From a virus: a DNA stretch of 64,000 nt. The notes beneath the pieces were generated by a model, which was not told the DNA's origin, did no database searches, and saw only the letters and a list, made by a program, of their open reading frames with translations. Below, one piece after another: positions 15,416 through 23,436 of this stretch (its first letter is position 1; each line of letters starts with the position of its first letter). A program made the translations under genes and the position numbers. The stretch covers positions 148,543-212,542 of the IMG/VR virus record IMGVR_UViG_3300028275_000006. One strand, given 5' to 3'.

Positions 15416-16320
15416 TCACAGTTCCAACGTTTACGTGCTTTGCAGATTGCCTTGTCTGGTGTCTTAGTGCAATCAATATTGTGCATTTTCTTTTGGCCAT
15501 CACTTCTAGCACAAAAACTTGATCTACGCTTACTTGCCTTAGATCCTTTCTTTAATTTGCTAGGAGGTGTAGTGACTGCTGTTTTTAATTTACTACCAGG
15601 ATGTTCTCTACGATATGCTTTAACGGCTTTACTGCTCATGCCATCGGTTTTGTCTTTCTTATTAACCTTCTGCCAATCTTCTGACATACCTTCTGGGCCA
15701 ATTTGAACTAACCATTCTAATTCATCGTCTGCATCTCTAACACTGAAGAATTTAACATTAGGAATCTTCTTAGCCGCAAACCATTTGTTAGCCACTTTAA
15801 CCATTAGGGCACGATGTTGACGATCATTAACATCCGGTTCATATCCGCCTGTTAAGTTTGCCCACAATGCACTTGGATTGCCATGGCGATCGTAACCCAA
15901 CAATTCACGCCATTGTTGTTGTAAGCGATCTGGCACATACTGATCCAATTCAGTGTCGCTCATCCACTCTCGGCCAATATCGACACCTTCCGCCATGGCG
16001 GCTTCAGTTAAGTCTTCTGGGGCAAAACCAATATAACTCTTACCATGCTCATCGCCAGACTGCACAACAAATGCGCCGCCTTCTTCTGATTCGATTTCGC
16101 CAATTTCCCAACCCATACGATTTAATAGTTTTTCAACTTTTTGTTGTATGTCGTCATCGCCATTGTACCAAATACGAGCGTACTTGAGTAATGTTTCTTC
16201 TTCGTCGCCACTATTATCCGGCGCAAATTCTTTTACATTTTGCTTTTTCTTTTTAGCAATAGCGATAGCGGCTTGTTGTGCGGCATTGGTTGCTTCTGTG
16301 ATGAATTCTTTTGCTCTCAT
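15412..16320 (-). CDS. Capsid-targeted internal protein with basic Cys-containing tail
   Basis: The 302-residue product starts MRAKEFITEATN with a clear ITE site after residue 9. Residues about 10-225 are acidic. The tail (about 230-302) is Lys/Arg-rich with the pattern MSSKAVKAYRREHPGSKL, then KRRSSFCARSDGQ and CKARKRWNCE. I know this basic Cys-containing tail from uncharacterised proteins of large DNA viruses and phages, where DNA binding is suspected. It may be packaged bound to phage DNA. It heads the transcript that also carries the 13862 gene. Confidence 0.72.
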   Translation of the reverse strand: MRAKEFITEATNAAQQAAIAIAKKKKQNVKEFAPDNSGDEEETLLKYARIWYNGDDDIQQKVEKLLNRMGWEIGEIESEEGGAFVVQSGDEHGKSYIGFAPEDLTEAAMAEGVDIGREWMSDTELDQYVPDRLQQQWRELLGYDRHGNPSALWANLTGGYEPDVNDRQHRALMVKVANKWFAAKKIPNVKFFSVRDADDELEWLVQIGPEGMSEDWQKVNKKDKTDGMSSKAVKAYRREHPGSKLKTAVTTPPSKLKKGSKASKRRSSFCARSDGQKKMHNIDCTKTPDKAICKARKRWNCE

Positions 16321-16343
16321 GGTAAAATCCGTCTATTCTGTAT

Positions 16344-17024
16344 TTAGCGAATTTCTGGGAACAAACATTCCTGTATGAATACCCTAACATCCTCTTCATC
16401 TAAGCCTAAACTAGCCATTACACGTGGAGTATGTGGGTTACATTTTTGATTGATTGCGTAGTAGTTCTGCGCTTCTGTGGTATTTTCAGTAGTATTATTA
16501 GTTTCTGCTACAGTTTCTAAGTAATGTGCCAGTGTATCTTTAGCCATTTCTATAATCTGCGCTAGTTCTTCTTCGCTCTGCACATTACCTGCGGCTACCA
16601 TGCTAGGGCTGAATATGTTGGTAGCCCATTCTGGTAGTTGGCGTTCTCTGCGCCATTCGAGTCGTTTAACATAATCAGCAAACCATTCCATCATAGGATG
16701 ATTAGAATCTCCTGCTTTGCTGTAATCATGAAAACAGCCAGTAATCTTATTCTTGCCTGCTACAACGTCAAAGCCGTAAATTGGTGCTGGATTGTGTAAG
16801 TGTGGGAAGATGCAACAATGCATCATCCAGAGTCCTTTGGTTTCTCTAGCATCCACAACATCAACGTGAGCACGGCGATAAGACCCACTGGTCCAAACAC
16901 GATTAACCCAACCAGGCTGATTAAAGCGATCCATGCCCGGTTCAAAGATTTCTGTTCCTGTTTCATTAAAACTGCTTTCTAAAAGATGCTGAACTTCAAT
17001 CAGCGTGTCCCATACTTTACTCAT
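16344..17024 (-). CDS. Ferredoxin-dependent bilin reductase (PcyX/PebS-like)
   Basis: The 226-residue product fits the bilin reductase family, which reduces biliverdin IXalpha using ferredoxin. Visible landmarks are the core FPHLHNPAPIYGFDVVAG (residues 73-90), KNKITGCFHDYS just after it, and the C-terminal YYAINQKCNPHTPRVM then LFPEI. Asp86 in the GFD strand is a candidate proton donor. Which bilin is made cannot be read from sequence alone. Its start overlaps the heme oxygenase stop by eight bases, so the two enzymes form a heme-to-bilin pathway. Phage versions (PebS, PcyX) are known. Confidence 0.85.
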   Translation of the reverse strand: MSKVWDTLIEVQHLLESSFNETGTEIFEPGMDRFNQPGWVNRVWTSGSYRRAHVDVVDARETKGLWMMHCCIFPHLHNPAPIYGFDVVAGKNKITGCFHDYSKAGDSNHPMMEWFADYVKRLEWRRERQLPEWATNIFSPSMVAAGNVQSEEELAQIIEMAKDTLAHYLETVAETNNTTENTTEAQNYYAINQKCNPHTPRVMASLGLDEEDVRVFIQECLFPEIR

Positions 17025-17571
17025 AGTGTGGAACTATATCCATCATTTGATCAAAGAATTTTGCCGCAAAATCAAAACATACTCTTGCTTCATCTGCTAG
17101 ACTATCATCTAGTTTTGCACGAATTGCTTCTTTGATCTTTTCAGGTTCGTCTCCAAACTGATAGTATTTGCCACTGCCTGGAACTCTTTTAGCAATCATT
17201 TGACCGCCTGATAAATCTCCCATGTGACGTACATAAATGTGTGCCATCAACTTTTTAGGATCATCTTTGATGCTGAGAATATATTTGATATATTCATCCA
17301 CTACCGGACACATTTTTGGTTCTTCAGGATTGTCTGAGCCCCATAGTTCTATGAAGTCAGATAAAATTGCAGGTGCTCTGCGTATCTCTGGTAGACCGGA
17401 AAGTAATCCATGTGGCATAGCACAGACTTCTAAAATCTCATACATTGGATGTTGATTTTTTAGATATGTTGCGTATAGTTTAGGATTTACATTTCCTGAA
17501 AATAAGACTTTAACAAAAGGCCTTGTTTCTGCTCTGCGATGTTGCTCGTGTGTAAGTTCTTTTAGACTCAT
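17017..17571 (-). CDS. ho1: Heme oxygenase
   Basis: A 184-residue heme oxygenase, which opens heme to biliverdin, CO and iron. The proximal heme ligand is His11 (THEQHRRAE), and the distal-helix signature GDLSGGQ is at 118-124, with the usual YVRHMG before it. Length is slightly shorter than bacterial HO (about 210-240). It overlaps ClpS upstream by four bases and the bilin reductase downstream by eight. It could feed bilin synthesis, release iron (see the Fe-S genes at 25.6-26.6 kb), or both. Confidence 0.92.
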   Translation of the reverse strand: MSLKELTHEQHRRAETRPFVKVLFSGNVNPKLYATYLKNQHPMYEILEVCAMPHGLLSGLPEIRRAPAILSDFIELWGSDNPEEPKMCPVVDEYIKYILSIKDDPKKLMAHIYVRHMGDLSGGQMIAKRVPGSGKYYQFGDEPEKIKEAIRAKLDDSLADEARVCFDFAAKFFDQMMDIVPHYE

Positions 17572-17876
17572 TCGGAATCCACTTTAATTTGTAATGGGAA
17601 GCCTGCTTGACGTGCAAGGTGTGTTGCCTCAACACCTTTCTGCTCGGCGATCTCGTAGGTATAAACACCTACTACTGCTGAACCTTCATTGTGTACAGTT
17701 AATGTAATCTGTTCAGCATTTTCTCTGGAGTGCTTAAACACAGTCATTAGTAATTCAATAACAAAGTCGATTGGAGTTTTGTTATCATTTAAAAACAATA
17801 CCTTGTAACGCTTAGGTTCAGTGATATCGATTTTAATCTTTTCGTCAATTTTAATTTCGGTGTCTACAGTTGGCAT
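17568..17876 (-). CDS. clpS: ClpS-like N-degron adaptor
   Basis: A 102-residue protein with the ClpS fold signature: LFLNDNKTPIDFVIELL, VFKHSRENAEQITLTVHNEG and VVGVYTYEIAEQK. The Asn/Asp pair (NDN) and the His of LTVHNEG correspond to residues that hold destabilising N-terminal residues. ClpS delivers such substrates to ClpAP. An AATAAATA late box (17899-17906) lies upstream. It heads an operon with heme oxygenase and the bilin reductase, and could work with phage ClpP to redirect host ClpA. Confidence 0.9.
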   Translation of the reverse strand: MPTVDTEIKIDEKIKIDITEPKRYKVLFLNDNKTPIDFVIELLMTVFKHSRENAEQITLTVHNEGSAVVGVYTYEIAEQKGVEATHLARQAGFPLQIKVDSE

Positions 17877-17898
17877 ATTGGCCCTCCATTCTTAATGG

Positions 17899-17906
17899 TA
17901 TTTATT
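17899..17906 (-). promoter_or_regulatory. T4-like late promoter box (AATAAATA)
   Basis: AATAAATA on the minus strand lies 22 bases before the ClpS start, with a GGAGG ribosome site between. It would drive clpS, heme oxygenase and bilin reductase late in infection. Confidence 0.5.
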
Positions 17907-17907
17907 A

Positions 17908-17927
17908 GTGGGGGCCGGAGCCCCCGA
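17908..17927. terminator. GC-rich hairpin between hsp20 and clpS
   Basis: GGGGGC-CGGA-GCCCCC (17910-17925) is followed by GATTTTTT on the plus strand and by CACTAATAAAT on the minus strand. It lies just after the hsp20 stop, so it probably ends or stabilises the hsp20 transcript, although the U-tract is stronger in the other direction. Confidence 0.5.
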
Positions 17928-17931
17928 TTTT

Positions 17932-18378
17932 TTACTTAACTTCTTTCACTTCAATCTTACGTGGCAGAAGTGCTTCAGGAACAATGCGCTCGATTTGAAT
18001 TGTAAGCACACCATCCTTAATTTCTGCTGACTTGATTTCCATGTGTTCTGCTAGAGTAAATCTACGTTCGAAATCACGGAAAGCAAGACCTCTGTGTAAG
18101 TACTCAACTTGGTATTCGCCTTCGTTAGCATTGATTGCCTTCTCGCCGCGAATAGTTAATTGATCACCTTCCACTTCTACTGCAACTTCATCTTTACCGA
18201 ATCCTGCTACAGCAACAACTATATTATACTGGTTTTCTCCAGACTTTTCAATATTATATGGAGGATAGTTGTTCGAAATCTGATGTGCAAAGCGTGTTTC
18301 GAAAGTATCGAATAGATTGTCGAAACCGATTAATGCTCTGTTTAGAGCGGCTGTGTCAAAACGTGTTAATTGTGTCAT
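17932..18378 (-). CDS. Small heat-shock protein, Hsp20/IbpA-like
   Basis: A 148-residue alpha-crystallin-domain chaperone. The N-terminus (LNRALIGFDNLFDTFE) resembles IbpA. The domain runs from about residue 35 (YNIEKSGENQYNIVVAVAGF) to about 135, with DQLTIRGEK and GLAFRDFERRFTLAEHME. It holds unfolding proteins for DnaK. Hsp20 is a recurring gene in T4-like phages of aquatic bacteria. Its leader is nearly the same as that of dnaK, suggesting joint control. Confidence 0.93.
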   Translation of the reverse strand: MTQLTRFDTAALNRALIGFDNLFDTFETRFAHQISNNYPPYNIEKSGENQYNIVVAVAGFGKDEVAVEVEGDQLTIRGEKAINANEGEYQVEYLHRGLAFRDFERRFTLAEHMEIKSAEIKDGVLTIQIERIVPEALLPRKIEVKEVK

Positions 18379-18435
18379 TTTATATCTCCTTTAATTAAGC
18401 AAGAATTTTAGTAGGGCCCCACCCGGGCACCCTAC
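18379..18435 (-). promoter_or_regulatory. hsp20 leader with hairpin and motif shared with dnaK
   Basis: The minus strand holds a GTAGGG...CCCTAC hairpin (18411-18435) followed by AAAATTCTTGCTTAATTA and AAGGAGA before the ATG. The same order of elements precedes dnaK. The CTT...AAG complement could cover the ribosome site. Confidence 0.5.
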
Positions 18436-18444
18436 ATAACGAGT

Positions 18445-20310
18445 TTAGTTTGTTTCCTTAAACTCGGCATTGATTGCATCTTCCTGAACAGGTTCAAATG
18501 GCTTGTCCTGTTTGGCCTGTGCAATCGCTTGACTGGCCACTGCTAGTTCGCTAGTCTTTTGTACGATAGCGTCTTTGTCAGAACCTGTCAATTCTGTTTG
18601 AAGTGCTTTAACAGCATCTTCGATCTTTGTTTTATCTGTGTCTGAAAGTGTTGTTTCTTTCATGTCGTTTTCAACATTGTTGATCAACGCCTCGGCTGTG
18701 TTCCTAGCATCGATAAGTTCACGTGCCTTCTTATCTGATTCGGCATTAACTTCTGCATCACGAACCATTTGTTCGATCTGCTCTTTGCTTAGACCACTGT
18801 CACTCTTAATTGTGATTTGATTTTCTTTGCCGGTGTTTTTATCTTTAGCACTAATTTTCATAATGCCGTTAGCATCGATGTCAAATGTAACTTCAATCTG
18901 TGGAGTGCCACGACGTGCTGGAGCAATACCGTCTAACTTAAACTCACCCAGGAGTTTGTTGTATTGGAATAGTTCACGCTCGCCTTGTGCTACTTTGATA
19001 TCAACTGCTGGTTGATTATCTTCTGCTGTGCTAAACACTTGGCTAGCCTTAGTAGGTATAGTTGTGTTCTTTTGTACAAGTTTAGTAAACACACCTCCCA
19101 TAGTTTCAATGCCTAGTGACAATGGTGTTACGTCTAACAATAGAACGTCTGTACGATCACCTGCTAGTACTGAACCTTGAATAGCCGCACCAACTGCTAC
19201 TGCTTCGTCTGGGTTAACGTCTTTGCGTGGAGCCTTACCGAATAGTTTTTCAACTGCTTCTTGTACCTTGGGCATACGTGTTTGCCCACCAACAAGAATA
19301 ACTTCGTCAATTTCTGATGGAGTAACACCTGCATCCTTCATAGCAACCTTACATGGTTCGATACTACGTTGGATTAGTTCTTCTACCAATGCTTCTAACT
19401 TAGCACGAGTAATCTTAACATTCATGTGCTTAGGACCACTTGCGTCTGCTGTGATGTAAGGTAAGTTAACATCAGTGCTGGCACTGCTAGATAACTCAAT
19501 CTTGGCTTTTTCAGCGGCTTCTTTTAGACGTTGTAAGGCCAACATGTCTTTCTTAAGGTTCATGCCTGACTCTTTCTTAAACTCGTCGACCAAGTAGTCC
19601 ATAATACGTTGGTCAAAGTCTTCACCACCTAAGAATGTGTCGCCGTTAGTGCTTAGTACTTCGATTTGTTTTTCGCCATCCACGTTGGCAATTTCAATGA
19701 TCGATACATCGAAAGTACCACCACCAAGGTCATAAACAGCAACTTTGCGATCTGCTTTGTCGTTTTTATCAACACCATAAGCAAGAGCTGCCGCAGTAGG
19801 CTCGTTAATAATACGCAATACTTCCAAGCCTGCGATTTTTCCAGCATCCTTAGTTGCCTGTCTTTGGCTGTCATTAAAGTATGCGGGAACTGTGATAACT
19901 GCTTGAGTAACTTTTTCACCTAAATAATCCTCTGCTGTCTTTTTCATCTTACGCAGAACTTCAGCACTAATCTGCGGAGGTGCTAATTCTTTACCCTGTG
20001 CGCGAACCCATGCATCTCCATTCTTGGATTCCATGATTTCGTAAGGCATTAGGTCAATATCTTTTTGTACAGCCTGTTCTTTGAACTTACGTCCAATAAG
20101 ACGCTTGGCCGCATAGATTGTGTTTTTGGGATTTGTTACTGCTTGACGTTTAGCACTAGCACCTACAAGTACTTCGTCTGTAGAATAGGCAACAATACTA
20201 GGTGTAGTTCTTGCACCTTCGCTGTTTTCAATAACTTTGGAATTTCCTGACTCGATGACTGCTACGCATGAATTGGTAGTACCCAAGTCGATACCGATGA
20301 CTTTGCTCAT
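18445..20310 (-). CDS. dnaK: DnaK (Hsp70) chaperone, near full length
   Basis: The 621-residue product is a clear bacterial-type Hsp70. The ATPase domain carries [13 protein letters not shown] (4-16), [12 protein letters not shown]-type phosphate loop ([12 protein letters not shown]) and VGGQTRMP; the substrate domain follows the linker [13 protein letters not shown]. The C-terminus ends [10 protein letters not shown], so the usual Gly/Ala-rich linker and EEV-type tail are shortened. It is closer to proteobacterial DnaK than to divergent viral Hsp70s, suggesting fairly recent capture from a host. No DnaJ or GrpE is in the window. It may assist capsid folding and also act on IscU (25.9 kb), which keeps its chaperone site. 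Confidence 0.97.
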   Translation of the reverse strand: MSKVIGIDLGTTNSCVAVIESGNSKVIENSEGARTTPSIVAYSTDEVLVGASAKRQAVTNPKNTIYAAKRLIGRKFKEQAVQKDIDLMPYEIMESKNGDAWVRAQGKELAPPQISAEVLRKMKKTAEDYLGEKVTQAVITVPAYFNDSQRQATKDAGKIAGLEVLRIINEPTAAALAYGVDKNDKADRKVAVYDLGGGTFDVSIIEIANVDGEKQIEVLSTNGDTFLGGEDFDQRIMDYLVDEFKKESGMNLKKDMLALQRLKEAAEKAKIELSSSASTDVNLPYITADASGPKHMNVKITRAKLEALVEELIQRSIEPCKVAMKDAGVTPSEIDEVILVGGQTRMPKVQEAVEKLFGKAPRKDVNPDEAVAVGAAIQGSVLAGDRTDVLLLDVTPLSLGIETMGGVFTKLVQKNTTIPTKASQVFSTAEDNQPAVDIKVAQGERELFQYNKLLGEFKLDGIAPARRGTPQIEVTFDIDANGIMKISAKDKNTGKENQITIKSDSGLSKEQIEQMVRDAEVNAESDKKARELIDARNTAEALINNVENDMKETTLSDTDKTKIEDAVKALQTELTGSDKDAIVQKTSELAVASQAIAQAKQDKPFEPVQEDAINAEFKETN

Positions 20311-20360
20311 AACATTTCTCCTTATAATTAAGCAAGATTTTAATTGTGGGCAACTGCCCG
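20311..20360 (-). promoter_or_regulatory. dnaK leader with hairpin and motif shared with hsp20
   Basis: A GGGCA-GT-TGCCC hairpin is followed by AAAATCTTGCTTAATTAT and AAGGAGA before the ATG, matching the hsp20 leader almost base for base. CTTA-ATTA-TAAG can pair and would occlude part of the ribosome site. Confidence 0.5.
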
Positions 20361-20392
20361 TTTCGTAAAACCCTATTGGCGTTCTACAAAAT

Positions 20393-20400
20393 TATTTATA
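20393..20400 (-). promoter_or_regulatory. T4-like late promoter box (TATAAATA)
   Basis: An exact TATAAATA on the minus strand lies 82 bases before the dnaK start and gives a transcript containing the shared leader. Confidence 0.65.
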
Positions 20401-20685
20401 TCAGATTTTATCTAAATTTGGTATTTTAGACCATTTTTTTAACTTTTCGACTTTTGCCCTTTTTGCTTCGTGCAATTTGCCCCAACTGACTACTTCGTTG
20501 ATCATTAGTATATCAATCATAGCCAGCATATCCCCTAGTTCTTCTTCTAGGTGCTGTCGATTGGTCTGCTCTGTTCCGTGTTTAGCATTGTCTATGCCAA
20601 AACGCCTAATTTTACTTACTGCTTGAATAACTTCTGCACACTCTTCCTGCAGAATGTCCATAACTTCGTTATTTTGTTCGTCCAT
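20401..20685 (-). CDS. MazG-like nucleotide pyrophosphohydrolase
   Basis: The 94-residue product has the all-alpha NTP pyrophosphatase signature: EECAEVIQAVSKIRRFG (ExxE, about 14-30) and HLEEELGDMLAMIDIL (ExxD, about 45-60), which hold Mg2+. It is a single short domain, as in many phage MazG-like proteins. It may hydrolyse dNTPs or alarmone-like nucleotides. It follows the bS21 gene by two bases. Confidence 0.85.
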   Translation of the reverse strand: MDEQNNEVMDILQEECAEVIQAVSKIRRFGIDNAKHGTEQTNRQHLEEELGDMLAMIDILMINEVVSWGKLHEAKRAKVEKLKKWSKIPNLDKI

Positions 20686-20687
20686 TT

Positions 20688-20921
20688 TTAATACATTTTT
20701 TTAGGTAGTTGTTGTTTACGCAGTTCTTTTTGCCAACGATTCTTAGCCGCAGACTTTGCTCGCTTACGAGCAGTTGTTGGCTTTTCATAGAACTCGCGAT
20801 CTCTTAGTTCCTGCAATAATCCGCTATCCTGTATTTTCTTTTTGAAACGGCGTAGAGCTCTTTCAACGGGTTCACCGTCTTTTACAGTAACTCCACTACC
20901 ACGTAGTTGTTTATCCCTCAT
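20688..20921 (-). CDS. rpsU: Ribosomal protein bS21 homologue
   Basis: The 77-residue product matches bS21: VTVKDGEPVERALRRFKKK (about 11-29), then LRDREFYEKPTTARKRAK, a basic helix and a C-terminal KKMY. bS21 sits near the anti-Shine-Dalgarno end of 16S rRNA and exchanges easily, so a phage copy could shift host ribosomes toward phage mRNAs. Phage-borne bS21 is known in other aquatic phages. The possible leaderless mRNAs in this window make this interesting. It overlaps the upstream gene by 11 bases. Confidence 0.93.
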   Translation of the reverse strand: MRDKQLRGSGVTVKDGEPVERALRRFKKKIQDSGLLQELRDREFYEKPTTARKRAKSAAKNRWQKELRKQQLPKKMY

Positions 20922-21303
20922 TATCTTCCTCTGTTAATTTTGGAAAGTCGTAAAAACGATTTTTATTTATTAAATCCCAAGGTGCTTGCATATTCGTGCA
21001 TCTATAGTATGTAGTAGGAATACTCAAAATGTAAGCAAAGAACTGGCTTATACTTACAGGACTATTATCCATATCTATAAGAATAGTGTCGACGGAATTG
21101 GCTACGCTGAGTAACCATGCTATGTTGTCTTCGTCGCCTGTGTACAGATATATGTTTAAGTGTTCACTACAGTCTAAAGCATATTCCTGTACAGCGTCTT
21201 TGAGTGTGTCGCTAGGAGTAATAACTAGCATTGTTTGACTTTGATCGTATATACGATCCGGAGCGGTTATGATTTTGATTTTCTTCTTTGTATTCTCTGC
21301 CAT
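20911..21303 (-). CDS. Hypothetical protein (130 aa)
   Basis: A soluble acidic protein (MAENTKKKIKIITAPDRIYD) with alternating beta-strands and helices (MLVITPSDTL, LNIYLYTGDEDN, TILIDMDNS), suggesting a Rossmann-like fold. No catalytic motif can be assigned. It heads the small operon with bS21 and MazG and overlaps the bS21 start by 11 bases. Function unknown. Confidence 0.75.
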   Translation of the reverse strand: MAENTKKKIKIITAPDRIYDQSQTMLVITPSDTLKDAVQEYALDCSEHLNIYLYTGDEDNIAWLLSVANSVDTILIDMDNSPVSISQFFAYILSIPTTYYRCTNMQAPWDLINKNRFYDFPKLTEEDNEG

Positions 21304-21340
21304 AATGTCTCTGTGTCTTGTTCAGCGTTTTGGACGTAGG

Positions 21341-22708
21341 TTACTCCTTGGTCTTGGTCACTTGTTGATTCTGTTCCTTCACTATGTAGGTTGTCTTTTT
21401 TTTTGAACTGTCAGGTTCTATGACTTCTGTAAGATCGGGCTTGTATCTGTCTCCTGTTACTTCGGATATATAATCCCCAGGACGCTCGTCCAAAGTTTCC
21501 TTCCAAGGTAACTCTTCAATTACACCAGATTCTTTTAATTTTTCCTGATGCTTAATAGTGTCATCTGGATTCTGTTCCTTCCAAATGCGCTTGGCTTCTT
21601 TTTCTTTTTCAAGTTCGCGTTCTGCTTCTTCAATCATTTTATTCCATTGCTCTAGTCCAATGTCTTCAACAATGTCCTTTTCTTCTTCTGGAATATAAGA
21701 TCTAGCATGTTCTACTATTTCAGCATCTTCATCGTCGGCATCTTCTACTTGATAGTTTTGGATGTCTGCGTGTTTAGGATACATCCAACCAATTGGATGC
21801 GGATCAGCACTTTCTTTAATCTGTTCGACTTGCTCTTCGACTAATGGACCATCGTCTGCTTCGTATTTAGGTTCATTCTGTGCATCAATTGGAGTTGGCA
21901 CAATTGGCGCTGGCTCAGGTTCTTCCTCTTCTTGTTTCCTAAACCATTGGAAACTATATTGGCTAGCCAGCAACAAAATAACAGCCAATGGGTCAAATAC
22001 TATAACAATAATAATGATTACCCAGGTAACTGCTTTTTCTAAAATCGTTTCATTTGTCTCGCCATAGACAAACGATGCGATATACTTAATTGGACCAACT
22101 TCGGCTTCGACCTTGCGTACCTCGGCGGCAATAGGCGCACGGGCATCATTAAGTTCCGCGATAGACTTCTGCGACTGTGATATTTCTGCTTGAAGTCTAG
22201 CACGTTCTTTCTGCTGGGACTTACGCAAAGCCACAGCCTTGTCGGCACCTTTTTCATCTGCTGAGCGACCCAATACTTGGTCCACTCCTTCATCCATCTG
22301 TTTAAGTGCTTTACGGTTTGCTTCAATATTTTCTTTTTCGGTTTTGATCTTTTCATCATAGATAGCAATCTTACTTTGAACATCGCCGCTTACTAGACTT
22401 TGGTCACTGTGTGCTTTGGATAAGAAACCAAAAATACCCATAGAGGTAATAAGCATTAGTATAGCAATAGCGGATAATAGATAACCTCTAATAAAGTTAG
22501 GTGCCCTGGACCAATTTTGTTTTAGCCAAACAGTTGCGGCTAACTTACTAACTTCTAGGGCTACACCCATAACAATGATAGGAATAACAGCCGCAGAGAA
22601 AATGGCCATTAGGCCCGCTACGCTGTAATAAATGGCTACAGCGGATATGGTTAATCCGCTGAACAATGTTAGCCAAGCAATTAGTTTGTCACTAGTTTGA
22701 TATCGCAT
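21341..22708 (-). CDS. Membrane protein with long coiled coil and acidic C-terminus
   Basis: A 455-residue protein with three N-terminal membrane helices (about 10-95), a coiled coil (about 110-205, DEKIKTEKENIEANRKALKQ), a fourth helix (about 225-245, VTWVIIIIVIVFDPLAVILL) and a long Glu/Asp-rich cytoplasmic tail. An AATAAATA late box is only a few bases upstream of the ATG. I know similar membrane/coiled-coil proteins in marine T4-like phages, without a known role. It could organise phage factories or lysis at the inner membrane. Confidence 0.75.
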   Translation of the reverse strand: MRYQTSDKLIAWLTLFSGLTISAVAIYYSVAGLMAIFSAAVIPIIVMGVALEVSKLAATVWLKQNWSRAPNFIRGYLLSAIAILMLITSMGIFGFLSKAHSDQSLVSGDVQSKIAIYDEKIKTEKENIEANRKALKQMDEGVDQVLGRSADEKGADKAVALRKSQQKERARLQAEISQSQKSIAELNDARAPIAAEVRKVEAEVGPIKYIASFVYGETNETILEKAVTWVIIIIVIVFDPLAVILLLASQYSFQWFRKQEEEEPEPAPIVPTPIDAQNEPKYEADDGPLVEEQVEQIKESADPHPIGWMYPKHADIQNYQVEDADDEDAEIVEHARSYIPEEEKDIVEDIGLEQWNKMIEEAERELEKEKEAKRIWKEQNPDDTIKHQEKLKESGVIEELPWKETLDERPGDYISEVTGDRYKPDLTEVIEPDSSKKKTTYIVKEQNQQVTKTKE

Positions 22709-22718
22709 AATCTATTAT

Positions 22719-23165
22719 TTATTGGCGAGCAAAAGTCCAAAACTGACTATCTAATGTATAGCAACCAACTTCTTCATATTCTCTACTTTTGCCTTGTTTA
22801 TAAACTAGAGTAATTAATTTACGGCATACACCGCCTTGAACATGCCAAGACAATACCGGTTTAATTTTACCCCACGATTCTTCTGTGTTGTTATACCACT
22901 CCATAACCTGTCCATCTGGTACAGATTCTAATGTTAGTATAACAGCATTTGTGTGTCTACGTCTATCTTCTTTACTCAATGCGCCATCCCAACTTTTAAT
23001 TAGGTTGGCAAAAACACTAACAGCACTTCCAGGATAATCGTAATCATTTCTCACACCTCCGGTTGCACTTAATGGAACACGGAGATCTGAAGCCTGACTA
23101 GTTTGACAGATTAGCAGGGTCAGAAATGTAAACGTAATGACCTTGACGATGTGTTTCGCAAACAT
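22719..23165 (-). CDS. Secreted surface-antigen-like protein
   Basis: The ATG at 23165 is preferred to one at 23177 because a GGAAG site precedes it and the signal peptide (MFAKHIVKVITFTFLTLLICQTSQA) begins there. The mature part, about 123 residues, has ALSKEDRRRHTNAVILTLE and a beta-rich end (CRKLITLVYKQGK, GCYTLDSQFWTF), similar in pattern to RT0821/Lpp0805-type surface proteins. It overlaps the upstream lipoprotein gene by 68 bases in a different frame, a large same-strand overlap. Function unknown. Confidence 0.7.
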   Translation of the reverse strand: MFAKHIVKVITFTFLTLLICQTSQASDLRVPLSATGGVRNDYDYPGSAVSVFANLIKSWDGALSKEDRRRHTNAVILTLESVPDGQVMEWYNNTEESWGKIKPVLSWHVQGGVCRKLITLVYKQGKSREYEEVGCYTLDSQFWTFARQ

Positions 23166-23436
23166 AGTTTCTTCCATATTGTGTAACTACAGGACGACAA
23201 TTTTGATCTACGCCAATTCTTGCAGGAACATGACGTTCAATAAAATCATCGGAGCATCTTACAGTAGTTTTGCTAGACACATTGGCTCCATCGACTACTT
23301 CGATAGTTTTTGATGTGTTACAAAACTGTGCCGTTTTAGTAGGAGCAGAACTACAGCCCGAGAGTAGAGCAATAATCACAAACATTACAATTATTGCTAA
23401 CCACAGATAGTTCTTAACTGTATAAGGGTGTGTCAT
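23098..23436 (-). CDS. Lipoprotein (112 aa)
   Basis: The N-terminus MTHPYTVKNYLWLAIIVMFV ends in a lipobox LSGC (Cys28), so this is a lipid-anchored envelope protein. The mature part has several Cys and a Arg/Tyr-rich end. Its start codon shares one base with the stop of the 23436 lipoprotein gene. It is the middle of a three-gene envelope cluster that may alter the host surface or exclude other phages; that is inference. Confidence 0.7.
   Translation of the reverse strand: MTHPYTVKNYLWLAIIVMFVIIALLSGCSSAPTKTAQFCNTSKTIEVVDGANVSSKTTVRCSDDFIERHVPARIGVDQNCRPVVTQYGRNYVCETHRQGHYVYISDPANLSN

Noticed and set aside
16344-17571. Cyanobacterial host implied by heme oxygenase plus bilin reductase
   Set aside because: No photosystem, phycobilisome or other photosynthesis gene is present, and similar pairs are known in phages of other aquatic bacteria; the curli-type channel and DnaK fit a proteobacterial host better.
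19653-19919. Minus-strand open frame inside dnaK
   Set aside because: It lies in a second frame fully inside a highly conserved gene and has no ribosome site.
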